A DNA stretch of 64,000 bases from an uncultured Anaerolineae bacterium (GCA_934216615.1 CAKQCB010000011.1:14109-78108), one strand, 5' to 3'; positions 22,440 through 32,507 are shown, numbered from the stretch's first letter. The notes: generated from the sequence alone by a model not told the origin. Numbers and translations are program-made.

Positions 22440-24593
22440 TTAGTCCCCCAAGCCTAAAAATCCGAGCAGGGCTTCACCCAAAATCTGATCACGATCTGGC
22501 GTGGGTTCGGGCGTTGGCTCAGGCGTGATGTTGAAGTCGATGTCCGGCGTCGGCATGACAGGCGCTTCTTCAGCCGTGACTGTGTACGTATACGACAGTT
22601 TTTGTTCCTGTCCCACTTCATTGATATAGATCAGTTGGAAGATGAATTTCACTTCACCCGCCGCTAACGGCATCATCGTCCCGCTAACAGTCGTCTCATT
22701 GTCTGCGCGGATGATGCCGACAGCCGTAGTTGCGCCGTCTAAAATTTCCGCGTTATCAACGATCAAATCCACATGGTCGATGATCTGGAGCTTGGTGCCG
22801 ATATTGATCAACGTGAGCGCGACGGTGAACGGTTCACCGACATTCACGACCGGCGGTAATGGGCTTGCCAATTGCACGAGTAACGTCGGCGGGACGGTGA
22901 CCAAGAGGCTGGCGGGCAAACTGGTTTGCCCCGTAGCGCCTTCTTCGGTACGGTAATTGATACTGATCGGCAGCGGTTGAATCCCGCTGGTCACGTTTAA
23001 ATTGACGATAAATTCTTGCGTCCGTGTGATCGACGCGCCCGCCGCCAACGAATCAATAAAAATCGTCGCGCCTGAATTGACGGGCGCAAAAACCGTACTG
23101 GGGTTCGTGCTGGTCGTCGTTCCGCCTGTCCCGCCCGTTCCACCAGTGCCGCCTGTCCCACCATCACTGCCCGACCCGCCCCCGTCAGATGGTGGGGTAT
23201 TGGACACATCGAGCGTACCAAATGTGAGCAACATATTTTCGGCGTCAGAACTGCCCGCGTTGCGAATCGTATAGGTGAAATTGAAGCGTGTGCCGGGCTT
23301 CAGTTCTTCGTCAACTTCATAACTTTCGAGCAAGAGCAACGGCTGGTTGGGTTCGGGAATCACCACGTTGATGCCTATGCTGGTGTTCAACGTTTTTTCT
23401 TCACCGTCTTGCAAGTAGGTGATGCGAATCGCCTGTGACTGTGGGCCTGCGGTGGCGTTACTGCGGACACGCATGGTGAACGTGACCATGCTGCGCGCGT
23501 CGGGCGCGATATTCCCAAAGGTGAACGTGTCGCCATTTTCAGCGGCGATCAGTAGGTTATTTCCTTCCCCTGCGATCTGCACCATTACCCCAGACGCGGA
23601 ACGTGTGCCTCGATTATGCAAATTCAAGGTGATGCTGACCAATTCCCCCGCAACGGCGGGTGTCGGTTCAATGTGATAAGCAGATACCACAATCTGGGAT
23701 GTGCTGTTATTGTCTTCAATAAACGTGCTTAACGCGCCTGTGGCTGTGTAGGTCTGCCCTTCATAGTCACGGTACGCCATGCTCAAGGGGATGTTCTGCG
23801 CCCCTAATGCCGCTTCTTCGGCCACATTCACCGATAACGCGCCGATGGCGACTCCACCCGCAGGGATATCCGGCAAGGTGACGGATGCAACCCCTTGCGC
23901 GGGCGTGAAATTCGACCCACTCGCCAGTGTGACGATCACGCCTTGCGCGGTGCGGTTGCCTTGGTTCACTACTTCAAATTGAAAGCCGACCACGCCACCC
24001 CGTAAAACACGCGGGGAACTCGCCTGAAAACTGCGAATGGTCAACGACGGTTGGCCGGGAATCGGTGTAGGCGGGGGTGGCGTGATCGTCGGTGGTAAAG
24101 GTTCCATCGTCGGTTGAGGCATAGCGGTGGGCGCGACTACGGTGAAACGTGCACCGCTCATCGCAGAACCATTCACAGGGTCAACCACTTCCACGCCATA
24201 CCCGCCACTTGGGATATTCGCGGGAATGTCGGCAATCAAGGATGTGTTACTGGCAAAGGTCGTCGTCAGTAACCCAAACCCGACCAAACGCACCGCTGTC
24301 TGTGGGGTGAAGTTCGTACCAAAGACCGTCAAACGGCCTGCTTGCCCCTCAATAATTTGGTTCGGCTCAAACACGCTGATCGTCATCGTCATCGGCATTT
24401 GAACGGTGACTGTCGGCGTGAATGTCGCCGTCGCGGTGGCTGTTGCTGTCGGCTGTGAGGGGTCTTGGGTGACTTCTTGCGCCTGCGCCCATAACGTCCC
24501 GCTGATGAGCATGACCAGCACGAGCGCCAACAGGGTCCCTCTCGATGAAGCCCCCCCGAAACGGTGTTTAAGGTGTTTCAATGGATGAGACAT
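22440..24593 (-). CDS. Secreted CARDB/IPT-repeat protein in an ABC transporter operon
   Basis: 717 residues from ATG 24593, chosen for AAAAGGAAAG upstream; it overlaps the ATPase gene end by 26 bases. Signal peptide about 15-45 (LALVLVMLISGTLWAQAQ). An IPT/TIG-like domain (80-150) follows a Thr-rich stretch. Then come four CARDB-type beta-sandwich repeats (about 175-290, 295-410, 415-560, 570-680), with a Gly-rich insertion (GGTGGTGGTGG) in the third, and an acidic/Pro tail with a terminal hydrophobic ILGEALLGFLG. Its place between ATPase and permease is where MacA-like adaptors are usually found. It probably is the exported partner or cargo handler; no HlyD fold is seen. Confidence 0.8.
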   Translation of the reverse strand: MSHPLKHLKHRFGGASSRGTLLALVLVMLISGTLWAQAQEVTQDPSQPTATATATATFTPTVTVQMPMTMTISVFEPNQIIEGQAGRLTVFGTNFTPQTAVRLVGFGLLTTTFASNTSLIADIPANIPSGGYGVEVVDPVNGSAMSGARFTVVAPTAMPQPTMEPLPPTITPPPPTPIPGQPSLTIRSFQASSPRVLRGGVVGFQFEVVNQGNRTAQGVIVTLASGSNFTPAQGVASVTLPDIPAGGVAIGALSVNVAEEAALGAQNIPLSMAYRDYEGQTYTATGALSTFIEDNNSTSQIVVSAYHIEPTPAVAGELVSITLNLHNRGTRSASGVMVQIAGEGNNLLIAAENGDTFTFGNIAPDARSMVTFTMRVRSNATAGPQSQAIRITYLQDGEEKTLNTSIGINVVIPEPNQPLLLLESYEVDEELKPGTRFNFTYTIRNAGSSDAENMLLTFGTLDVSNTPPSDGGGSGSDGGTGGTGGTGGTGGTTTSTNPSTVFAPVNSGATIFIDSLAAGASITRTQEFIVNLNVTSGIQPLPISINYRTEEGATGQTSLPASLLVTVPPTLLVQLASPLPPVVNVGEPFTVALTLINIGTKLQIIDHVDLIVDNAEILDGATTAVGIIRADNETTVSGTMMPLAAGEVKFIFQLIYINEVGQEQKLSYTYTVTAEEAPVMPTPDIDFNITPEPTPEPTPDRDQILGEALLGFLGLGD

Positions 24594-25302
24594 CAGTTGT
24601 TCTTTCCTTTTTAGGAACATAGTCATCAATGATCATCCCGTCGCGCAGTTGGATCATGCGGTCTGCGTAGCGCTCAATCGACGCATCATGAGTGACGACA
24701 ATGACTGTTTTTTGATAACGAGTGCAGAGCGTGCGAAGCATCTTCAAGACAATCTCGCTGGTGTGACTGTCGAGCGCACCTGTCGGCTCGTCGGCCATGA
24801 TGATGGGCGGGTCGTTAAAGAGCGCCCGCGCAATCGCTACACGCTGCTGCTGCCCCCCTGAAAGTTGGTTCGGACGGTGGTCAGCCCGTTGATCCATTTT
24901 GAGCTTGCGCAAAAGCTGAAACGCGCGCTGTTGGCTCACATCTTCGGGAATCCCCGCAAAAATGCCGGGCAGGGCGACATTTTCCAGCGCGGTCAACGTG
25001 GGCACAAGATGAAAACTTTGAAAGACAAAGCCGACCATCGTCCGCCGAAACGCCGCAAGGTTCGCGCTGTTCATGGTGGTGATGGACTGTCCATTCACCA
25101 AAATCGACCCTGCGCTAGGGCGGTCTAAGCCACCCATCAGGTAAAGCAGTGTACTTTTCCCGCTTCCGCTTGGCCCCATAATGCTGATGAACTGCCCGCT
25201 ATAGAGCGTCGTGTTGATGGCGCGTAAAATTTGGAGAGGCTGTCCGCCCACATCAAAGGATTTATACAAGTCTTCAATTTGGATCAAAGGGTGTACGCTC
25301 AT
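24568..25302 (-). CDS. ABC transporter ATPase, MacB/LolD type
   Basis: 244 residues. Walker [10 protein letters not shown] near 43-51, Q-loop FVFQSFHL near 93, signature LSGGQQQR near 145-152, Walker [14 protein letters not shown] near 165-177, H-loop VVTHD near 200. The [14 protein letters not shown] stretch is typical of LolD/MacB-type ATPases. The start overlaps the Yip1 gene stop by ATGA and the end overlaps the CARDB gene, so all four genes are translated together. It powers the FtsX-type permease downstream. Confidence 0.93.
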   Translation of the reverse strand: MSVHPLIQIEDLYKSFDVGGQPLQILRAINTTLYSGQFISIMGPSGSGKSTLLYLMGGLDRPSAGSILVNGQSITTMNSANLAAFRRTMVGFVFQSFHLVPTLTALENVALPGIFAGIPEDVSQQRAFQLLRKLKMDQRADHRPNQLSGGQQQRVAIARALFNDPPIIMADEPTGALDSHTSEIVLKMLRTLCTRYQKTVIVVTHDASIERYADRMIQLRDGMIIDDYVPKKERTTDVSSIETP

Positions 25303-26294
25303 GGGGTTTCGGCCACATTCCCTTCTTCAAAATTCCCTTGTTCTATCTCCATCTCCATCGATTCTGTCAACGGGGCATCTGGCGAGATTTCAAAGCCCAT
25401 CGGCGGTTGCATCGGGTCTTCAAATCCGGTGGAGAGTTCTGCGTCAGGCGTGCCGAAGGCTTCAACTTGTCCTGTAAAAACCGGCACCATCGTGATGACG
25501 AACAGCCACGCCAAGACGACGATCACCGCGCCGATGAAATGCCCTCTCAGGCTGTGACGAGCGCCCAAATACAATAAGAACCAACTCCATAAGCCGAATA
25601 AGGTCAGTTGGATGAAAAAACTCGTCACGATGGTTTGTGCCAGCGGTGACAGTGTGGGGTAGACGTCCCAATGCGCTAATAAAGAAGAGAGGCCGGGCGC
25701 GACGGGCGTTCCCCCTGATGAGAAGAAGAACAGCCGTAAAATCAACATGATGCCGATGGGCAGGCTGGCCCAAACTGCGATTTGTAAATTGCGCCCTAAA
25801 GAGGGCATTTGTCCTTTTAATAATGTGACTTCACATAATAAAAACGCTTGAATGAACCATGTTAAAAGTAACCCACTGGCGGCGATCAAGCCTGTGGTGA
25901 GCGTGTTTTGTAATTCTGCGTTTCCGCCTGAACTGCCGACATCCCCGCCCAAACCGTCGGTTGGCATGGGGGGCATCCCTAAATCGATACCCATTCCCCC
26001 ACCGTCAAAATTCCCGCTCATCGACGGGTCTATGAACATTTCGCCCCCCATTGTCGGCGGGGAGGAAGAATCACCCGCTGTGCTGGCATTGTTCGGGTGG
26101 CGAACGCTGACGAAGCCCATCAAAAATAACAACAACAGCGCCACCCATATCCATTGTCGCGAAGACGGCAGCTGTTGAAAGAAGGCTGTCGGTTGGGTGA
26201 ACACCATGATGATGTTACTGAACAAGCTACGGGAGGGGGTTCGAGACATGCCCGAAAATCCGAGTGAGTGATTACCCACTGGTACTGTGTTCAT
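25299..26294 (-). CDS. Yip1-family membrane protein, first gene of the ABC operon
   Basis: 331 residues. After a cytoplasmic start (TQPTAFFQQLPSSRQW, the Yip1 opening) come five or so spans (about 48-64, 135-160, 175-195, 215-245, 250-275). Between spans 1 and 2 lies a long Gly/Met/Pro-rich loop (GNFDGGGMGIDLGMPPMP), unusual for the family. The C-terminus is acidic (EMEIEQGNFEEG). Yip1 domains occur beside ABC exporters in Chloroflexi and Firmicutes but their job is not settled. Coupled by ATGA to the ATPase gene. Confidence 0.75.
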   Translation of the reverse strand: MNTVPVGNHSLGFSGMSRTPSRSLFSNIIMVFTQPTAFFQQLPSSRQWIWVALLLLFLMGFVSVRHPNNASTAGDSSSPPTMGGEMFIDPSMSGNFDGGGMGIDLGMPPMPTDGLGGDVGSSGGNAELQNTLTTGLIAASGLLLTWFIQAFLLCEVTLLKGQMPSLGRNLQIAVWASLPIGIMLILRLFFFSSGGTPVAPGLSSLLAHWDVYPTLSPLAQTIVTSFFIQLTLFGLWSWFLLYLGARHSLRGHFIGAVIVVLAWLFVITMVPVFTGQVEAFGTPDAELSTGFEDPMQPPMGFEISPDAPLTESMEMEIEQGNFEEGNVAETP

Positions 26295-26331
26295 ACCTTT
26301 TCCCTTAAAATACAGTGAATCAATAGAGAGC

Positions 26332-26343
26332 GGACATATGTCC
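26332..26343. promoter_or_regulatory. 12-bp perfect palindrome upstream of the Yip1/ABC operon
   Basis: GGACATATGTCC lies 38 bp upstream of the Yip1 start. On the reverse strand a weak promoter (TGTCAC, 18 bases, TACTAT) is placed just upstream, so the palindrome would fall near +1 as an operator. The regulator is not in the window. Confidence 0.4.
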
Positions 26344-26567
26344 TATAGTACAATTTTTATACGCTGAAGTGACAGTATAGGTTGATCAATGGTTCATAAA
26401 GCGCAGGGGAGTCGTTAGGAAACGTTAACCTCTAACTCATATGCGCGCTTTTATCCTATATTGGACGTTTTTTGTCAGAAAAAAGTTCCTTTTTAGGGGA
26501 GTTTCTCATCAAGCGATCATCAACAGAAAATATGATATTGAATGATCCTATGAAAAGGAGAAAAATA

Positions 26568-26873
26568 ATGTATGGCGTATTTGGTAAGTTTGAAAGTATT
26601 TCTGGACAGCGAGATACCCTACTCGCTTACCTTCTTGAAGCCGCGCAAGGCTTACAAGAATATCCAACCTGTTATTTATATGTCGTGAGCGTAGACCCTA
26701 CAGACCCCAATGGCATTTGGGTGAATGAGGTCTGGCAAAGCAAAGAAGATCATCAAGCATCACTCGCTTTAGAAGCCACCCAAAAATTGATCGTGGTAGC
26801 CCGACCACTGATCTCTAACATCACCCAAAGAATTGAAGTTACGCCTGTAGGAGGCAAAGGCATACCGGAATAA
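26568..26873 (+). CDS. Putative quinol monooxygenase (ABM domain)
   Basis: 101 residues from ATG 26568, supported by AAAAGGAG at 26553-26560; the open frame upstream is not needed. Dimeric ferredoxin-like ABM fold: GKFESISGQRDTLLAYLLEAA, then CYLYVVSVDPTDPNGIWVNEVW and a final RPLISNITQRIEV. YgiN-like members act on quinols or are heme/aromatic-modifying, without cofactor; substrate here is unknown. Single gene. Confidence 0.8.
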   Translation: MYGVFGKFESISGQRDTLLAYLLEAAQGLQEYPTCYLYVVSVDPTDPNGIWVNEVWQSKEDHQASLALEATQKLIVVARPLISNITQRIEVTPVGGKGIPE

Positions 26874-27032
26874 AATATGGGTTAAAAGTCGGAGGGGTGA
26901 GGGGGTTATCATAGCCATTTGGAATGACCCTGCTTTTTTCTAGCATCGAATCGCTATACTATTAAACGGTTTACCTGTATTTTTACAGGAGATTCGTTTT
27001 CAGCCTGTTGATTCAGGGAAGGTAGCTTTTGG

Positions 27033-30000
27033 ATGCAATCAGTTGCTTCAACAACGTCATCGGCGTATACACCCCATACCCAGAAAACAACGTCTTTTTG
27101 GCAAAGTTATTTTTTTGTTGCCCTATTATTACTCATCATCATTGGGTTAGGCGCATCGTTTCGGTTTGTCGCCACCAACTGGGATGATTTTGTCTCGTTT
27201 CACCCCGACGAACGCTTTTTAACGTCGTATGTCGCCGCGAATTTAGGACGAAACTGGCTTTCGTTCACCGATGGCAATGAAGAAGAACAGGCCGCCTATT
27301 GTTTAGAATACTACCCGCAAACCAACGGCGTAGGCGACTTTTTTGATGCCCGTTGTTCGACGTTTAACCCGCACAACATCGGCAACGGTCATTTTGTATA
27401 TGGTACCCTTCCACCCTTCGCCGCTTATGGCGTGGGGCAGTTACTGAATGAACTGAGCGGGCCTGAATCTCAAATCAGTTGGACCAACGCAGATCGCATC
27501 ACGTTGATCTGGCGTTTGTTATCGGCTGTTTACGATACGCTGGTGATTTTGATCGTCTTTGCGACGGGCGTTCAGTTACGCGGTAAATGGGTCGGCCTGA
27601 TCGCGGCGGCGCTCTACGCAGGGGCGGTTCTGCCCATCCAAGTTGCCCACTTCGCCACCGCCGACGCGATGACGTCGCTTTGGGTGGCGCTCACAATCTA
27701 TTTTGTCGCCCGCGCTCAAGTCAAAGGCGGTTGGTTCGCCTTCATCGGCGCGGGGATCGCCTTTGGCGCGGCGCTGGCAAGTCGTTTTAATATCTTCCCG
27801 TTGGTGATCGCTATCATCGCGGTTGCGGTGATCCGTGCCGCCCCCGCCTTTGATAAAACCGTTCCCGCGTCAATTCGGCGGGGACTGCTCATCAATAACT
27901 TCTTGAAATTGGTCGTCGCAGGGTTTTTTACCCTGCTGGTCTTCCGAATCTTCAATCCCTATGCCTTTGAAGGGCCAGGGTTTTTCGGGCTTATCCCCAA
28001 TCACCGCTGGTTAGATGATCTGCTGTCTGCGCGCACAGAGACCAGTTCGGTCAACGATGCCCCGCCCAATTGGCAGTGGGTCAGTCGTATTCCGTATGTG
28101 TTCGCCCTCAGCAATATGATTTTATGGGGGATGGGAATTGCTTTGGGCATCCTCAGTTGGGTTGGGTTGGTCTGGAGCGCGTGGCGCTTAGTCCGCCTCA
28201 AAGCGGGTGGGATGCAGTTTGCCCCGATTGTCTTATGGATCGGCATCTATTTTGTGTGGGTCGGTGGCAATTTTGTCATGTCCATGCGCTATTACTTGCC
28301 GTTGTATTCGGGGTTTGTGGTGCTTAGCGCATGGGCTTTGACCGAACTAATACAACGCGCATGGCGCAGTCGTTCACAGTTGAAACCCATCCTCAAGTTC
28401 GCCAGCGTGATGCTGGCGCTGGTGGCTGTGGGCTTTACATTATTGTGGGCGGGGATGTTCACCAACATCTATCGCCACATGACAACATATGTCCAAGTGG
28501 GGCAGTGGACATGGGAAAACCTTTCGGGCGACTTTTCCATGAGGATAGACGATGCACCCGAAGGTGAGCAACGCATCAATATTGCCCTGTCGAATACATG
28601 GGGCGTGCGCAACGTCACGTTGAGCAATTCCACGCACATCAACACAGGTTTCCAAGTGAGCCATGAATTCGTCGCGCCCGCGTCGGGAACGGTCACGTCG
28701 CTTTTTGCACCGCGCATCGGCGCTGTGGACCCCGCACAAACAAGCGCGACGCTCCATTTTACCGTTCTCGATACCGAACGATTTGAAATACTGACCGAAG
28801 CCTTCTTGTCCGACACGTTTATCTATGACACCAATCGGGTCGGCAATCCCTACACCATTGATTGGAACGTGCCCCTCACCGTCACCGCAGGCGAACGTTA
28901 CCTGTTCACCGTTCAGGTGATCGAAGGCGGGGCGGTGGCGACGACAGGCACCGTAGTGACATGGGAAGGTTCATGGGATGAACCCGTTCCGCCCCAAGTC
29001 TGTACGCTGCCTTTTGGCATCACCTTAGCCGACGACCCTCCGCCGGGCTTGATGAGCATCGAAGATTGTAACCGTCGCAACGCATCGGCAACGCTGGTCA
29101 CGACCAATCAATTAGAGCTTTACCGTGATGATGAAGAATCCAAACTCACGGAAATGCTGAATGTGCTCAACGCCACCGACTACATCATGATTGGCACGAA
29201 CCGCCGTTATGATTCGCAGTCGCGTTTCCCCTTGCGCTGGCCGTTGACCAATCACTATTACCAAGCCTTATTCAGCGGACAGTTGGGCTTTGATCTGGTT
29301 GAAACCTTCCAAGAATCGTTCGAGCTTGGCCCGCTTCAAGTTTCAGATCAGTACCTGCCGACGTATACCGACACGCCTCAATGGTTGAATGAGTTCGAGT
29401 CGGAAGAAGCCTTCACGGTGTACGATCATCCCGTGGTGTTTGTGTTCCAAAAACGGACGGATTATGATCCCGCACTCGTGGCCGAAATTTTGGGCAGTGT
29501 CCCGCTGACGAACGTCTACAGCGTGCAGATTTACAATAACTGTCCCGACAGCCCACCCAACATCGAACGTTCGGAAGTCATCACCTGTGACCCGACGATC
29601 CCCGGCGTTGCGGTGTCGCGCACGCCCCAAGTCGCGCAGGCATCGACGATGCTTTTCTTGCCCGACTTCATGCGCACTGTGCAATACGACAATGGCACAT
29701 GGTCAGCCCGTTTTGACCTCACCAGCGCCATCAACCAAAATCAAGGCCTCGCCGTCGCGGTCTGGTGGCTGGCGATCATCGTCATCGGCTGGGTGACATG
29801 GCCTTTCTTATTCCGCATGTTCCCCGCGCTGGCAGATCGTGGTTACGCCTTCTCGAAATTTGTCGGCATTTTCCTTGCAGGCTGGATCACATGGTTCATT
29901 TCGAGTCTGCAGATTCCCGTCTGGTCACAAACGGGGATTTTGGGCGCGTTGGGGGTGATTTTCCTCGTCGGCTTGTACATGCTTTGGAGAGCGCGCAGGG

Positions 30001-32354
30001 AATTCATCGACTGGTTGCGTCAGTATTGGCGCCGGTTGGTGCTCATTGAAATCATTATGATCCTCGCGTTTGCGGCGTTCTTGCTCGTGCGCTTGAGCAA
30101 CCCCGACCTGTGGCATGATAGTTTTGGTGGCGAAAAGCCGATGGACTACGCTTACTTCAACGCAGTTTTGCGCAGTACCGTCTTTCCGCCCTATGACCCG
30201 TGGTTTGTAGACGGATACATCAACTACTATTATTTTGGTTTTGTGATCGTGGGTGTGCCCACGCTCCTGCTCAAAATTTCACCATCCATCGCCTATAACC
30301 TGATCATCCCGATGTTGTTTTCCATGACGGCGATTGGGGCGTTCAGCGTGGCATACAGCACCGTCCACACCTTACATGAACGGTTGCCACACAGTACATT
30401 CAAACGTTTAGGCAAACCGTGGTTGGCAGGGATCGCTGCTTTGATGTTGGCCGTCGTTTTAGGCAATCTGGATACGCCACGCGTCGCTTTAACAGGCGTG
30501 GCGAACCTCGGCGACGATCAACGCATCAACAGCCTGCACCTGTTCTTAGTTCATGAATCTACCGAGCAAGCGGGCATTGTGCCGGACAGCATGGCGGTGG
30601 ATCAACTGCGTTTGCAAGCGGAAGAAAACCGCTTGAATGACCGCTTACGGTATGAAATCTACAACGTGACCGAACTTTTTGGCGCGTTGGGGCGTGGTTT
30701 CCAATCTATGCTAAACGGCGAACAAGTCTATGTTTCGTCTGAACGTTGGTTCTGGGCACCGACGCGCATCCTTGCTGAAGAACCTGTCAGCTCTGGAGGC
30801 GCCATTGTCGAAATGCCTGCGTTCACCTTCATTTATGGCGACTTGCACGCCCACATGATTTCGATGCCCCTCCAGTTGTTCATCATCGCCTTCGGCCTGA
30901 ATGAACTGCTTCTGGCAGGTGAAGAACGGCGGGGCAGTCGCACGCGCTGGCTGGCTTTAGGGCTAGGCGCTGTCGCGGTGGGGATGCTTCGTGCGACCAA
31001 CACATGGGATTGGATCACCTATTTCATATTTGGCATCGCGGGGTTGTCCTTCGCGTGGTGGGTGCGCTGGCACAAGAGTAAACACTGGTTCAGTTATCAA
31101 TCGGTCACCAATGGGGTGATGCGCGTTGGCGGGTTCATCGTGTTATCAATGATCGCCGTGTGGCCTTACACACACTGGTACACCAGCACCTATAACAGTG
31201 TGAAATTGTGGGAAGAAAACCGCACTCCACTCTGGGCGTATCTGGATATTTGGGGGCTGTTCTTATTCCTCATCGTGTCGCTACTCATCTGGGATACCTC
31301 ACGCTGGCTTCGCAACAACCAATTCAGCGGGGAGCATCCGATAATAGACCGCTTAATCAACCTGTTCTTGCTCTTAGTCCCAATCGGCGCATCGGTCATC
31401 CTCGCCGCGATGGGCTATCAAGCCGCGCTGGTGGGCATCCCGCTCTTAATTTGGACGGTCATCCTTTTCATGCGCACGGGTCAAAGTCGGACGATGCAGT
31501 TTGTTCTGGCGCTGGTGATCTTGTCGCTCGGCTTAACGTTAGGCGTTGAATTCGTCGTCTTGGATGGCGACGTGGGACGGCAAAATACCGTCTTCAAATT
31601 CTACTTGCAGGCGTGGTTGATGCTCAGCATTGTCGGCGGGGTGGCGTTTGCGTGGCTCATCCAAAGCCTGCGCGAATGGCCTCTTTTACCGCGTTTGATC
31701 TGGGTTCCCGCGATGGTGATTTTGGTCGGGATTGCCGCGCTGTTCCCCATCACTGCTATTCAAGGGAAGGCCGTCTACCGCATGCCGATGGCCGAAGGGG
31801 ATGAATATCCGCTGACGCTCGACGGTCAAGACTTTATGTTATGGGCGACCCGTGCGGAAGGCGATGAAGATAACGTCATGCTTGACCCGACACTTGTCCC
31901 CTTCCCGCTGTCTGAAGATCACGCCATGATCCGCTGGTTACAGACCCACGTCGAAGGGACGCCGACGATTGTCGAAGGTTTAGGGCCAGACCCGCGTTAT
32001 CGTTGGGTGGGGCGCATCTCGATCTATACCGGCCTGCCGAGCATTCTCGGCTGGAAATTCCATCAAACCCAACAGCGCACGCTCGACCCCTTGGGCGCGC
32101 TGGTGAATGTGCGTCATGCCAATGTCAACGCCTTGTATGAATCGACCCATATTGAAGAAGTGTGGGATTTAATCCAGTTCTATCATGTCGATTATGTGAT
32201 TGTCGGGCGATTAGAACGCGCTTATTACAACGCGCAAGGCCTCGAAAAATTTGATCGTATGGTGGAGATGGGCTTGTTGACGTTGGTTTGGCAAGAAGGT
32301 GAATCGCGTATTTATCAATCCCATTTGGATCAATCCGTGTTGGAGGTGGGGTAG
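27033..32354 (+). CDS. Giant membrane protein: GT-C-like N-terminal half fused to YYY (DUF2298) half
   Basis: 1773 residues with more than 20 membrane spans. Residues 1-480 look like a GT-C/PMT-type glycosyltransferase: HPDERFL near 57 in the first loop gives the acidic site, followed by about ten spans. Residues 500-870 form an extracytoplasmic beta-rich and mixed region. Residues 880-1700 are the YYY-motif part (INYYYFG near 1063, YGDLHAHMISMP near 1268), again polytopic. The C-terminus (1700-1773) is soluble. YYY proteins are known from Chloroflexi and archaea; transfer of sugars from lipid carriers at the outer face is the likely job. Usually the halves are separate proteins. Start after AAGGTAG. 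Confidence 0.88.
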   Translation: MQSVASTTSSAYTPHTQKTTSFWQSYFFVALLLLIIIGLGASFRFVATNWDDFVSFHPDERFLTSYVAANLGRNWLSFTDGNEEEQAAYCLEYYPQTNGVGDFFDARCSTFNPHNIGNGHFVYGTLPPFAAYGVGQLLNELSGPESQISWTNADRITLIWRLLSAVYDTLVILIVFATGVQLRGKWVGLIAAALYAGAVLPIQVAHFATADAMTSLWVALTIYFVARAQVKGGWFAFIGAGIAFGAALASRFNIFPLVIAIIAVAVIRAAPAFDKTVPASIRRGLLINNFLKLVVAGFFTLLVFRIFNPYAFEGPGFFGLIPNHRWLDDLLSARTETSSVNDAPPNWQWVSRIPYVFALSNMILWGMGIALGILSWVGLVWSAWRLVRLKAGGMQFAPIVLWIGIYFVWVGGNFVMSMRYYLPLYSGFVVLSAWALTELIQRAWRSRSQLKPILKFASVMLALVAVGFTLLWAGMFTNIYRHMTTYVQVGQWTWENLSGDFSMRIDDAPEGEQRINIALSNTWGVRNVTLSNSTHINTGFQVSHEFVAPASGTVTSLFAPRIGAVDPAQTSATLHFTVLDTERFEILTEAFLSDTFIYDTNRVGNPYTIDWNVPLTVTAGERYLFTVQVIEGGAVATTGTVVTWEGSWDEPVPPQVCTLPFGITLADDPPPGLMSIEDCNRRNASATLVTTNQLELYRDDEESKLTEMLNVLNATDYIMIGTNRRYDSQSRFPLRWPLTNHYYQALFSGQLGFDLVETFQESFELGPLQVSDQYLPTYTDTPQWLNEFESEEAFTVYDHPVVFVFQKRTDYDPALVAEILGSVPLTNVYSVQIYNNCPDSPPNIERSEVITCDPTIPGVAVSRTPQVAQASTMLFLPDFMRTVQYDNGTWSARFDLTSAINQNQGLAVAVWWLAIIVIGWVTWPFLFRMFPALADRGYAFSKFVGIFLAGWITWFISSLQIPVWSQTGILGALGVIFLVGLYMLWRARREFIDWLRQYWRRLVLIEIIMILAFAAFLLVRLSNPDLWHDSFGGEKPMDYAYFNAVLRSTVFPPYDPWFVDGYINYYYFGFVIVGVPTLLLKISPSIAYNLIIPMLFSMTAIGAFSVAYSTVHTLHERLPHSTFKRLGKPWLAGIAALMLAVVLGNLDTPRVALTGVANLGDDQRINSLHLFLVHESTEQAGIVPDSMAVDQLRLQAEENRLNDRLRYEIYNVTELFGALGRGFQSMLNGEQVYVSSERWFWAPTRILAEEPVSSGGAIVEMPAFTFIYGDLHAHMISMPLQLFIIAFGLNELLLAGEERRGSRTRWLALGLGAVAVGMLRATNTWDWITYFIFGIAGLSFAWWVRWHKSKHWFSYQSVTNGVMRVGGFIVLSMIAVWPYTHWYTSTYNSVKLWEENRTPLWAYLDIWGLFLFLIVSLLIWDTSRWLRNNQFSGEHPIIDRLINLFLLLVPIGASVILAAMGYQAALVGIPLLIWTVILFMRTGQSRTMQFVLALVILSLGLTLGVEFVVLDGDVGRQNTVFKFYLQAWLMLSIVGGVAFAWLIQSLREWPLLPRLIWVPAMVILVGIAALFPITAIQGKAVYRMPMAEGDEYPLTLDGQDFMLWATRAEGDEDNVMLDPTLVPFPLSEDHAMIRWLQTHVEGTPTIVEGLGPDPRYRWVGRISIYTGLPSILGWKFHQTQQRTLDPLGALVNVRHANVNALYESTHIEEVWDLIQFYHVDYVIVGRLERAYYNAQGLEKFDRMVEMGLLTLVWQEGESRIYQSHLDQSVLEVG

Positions 32355-32381
32355 ACCTCACGTGCTGCGCTACGCTTAGCC

Positions 32382-32455
32382 GTCCTCTCCGTGTGGAGAG
32401 GACAAGAACGCGAACAGGTTAGGTTATATGTTGCGGGCAAGTCACCGACTTGCCC
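32382..32455. repeat. Two adjacent palindromic hairpin elements (dispersed-repeat type)
   Basis: GTCCTCTCC-GTGT-GGAGAGGAC (32382-32403) and GGGCAAGTC-ACC-GACTTGCCC (32435-32455), both perfect. They lie between convergent genes and can serve as terminators in both directions, but lack T runs. CCTCTCCACAC-like sequence is also in the terminator at 50418, which suggests a genome-wide palindromic repeat. Confidence 0.55.
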
Positions 32456-32507
32456 CTACAAAATCCTCAATTCACGACCCCGTCGGGGTGAGGTGCCCTT
32501 GATACGG

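Noticed and set aside
23000..23275. Pro-rich frame antisense to the Gly-rich insertion of the CARDB protein
   Set aside because: It mirrors the GGTGGT codons of the real gene and has no start signals.
21122..25302. macAB naming for the ABC operon
   Set aside because: No MacA/HlyD-type adaptor is present and the ATPase and permease are separate chains, so MacB symbols do not fit.
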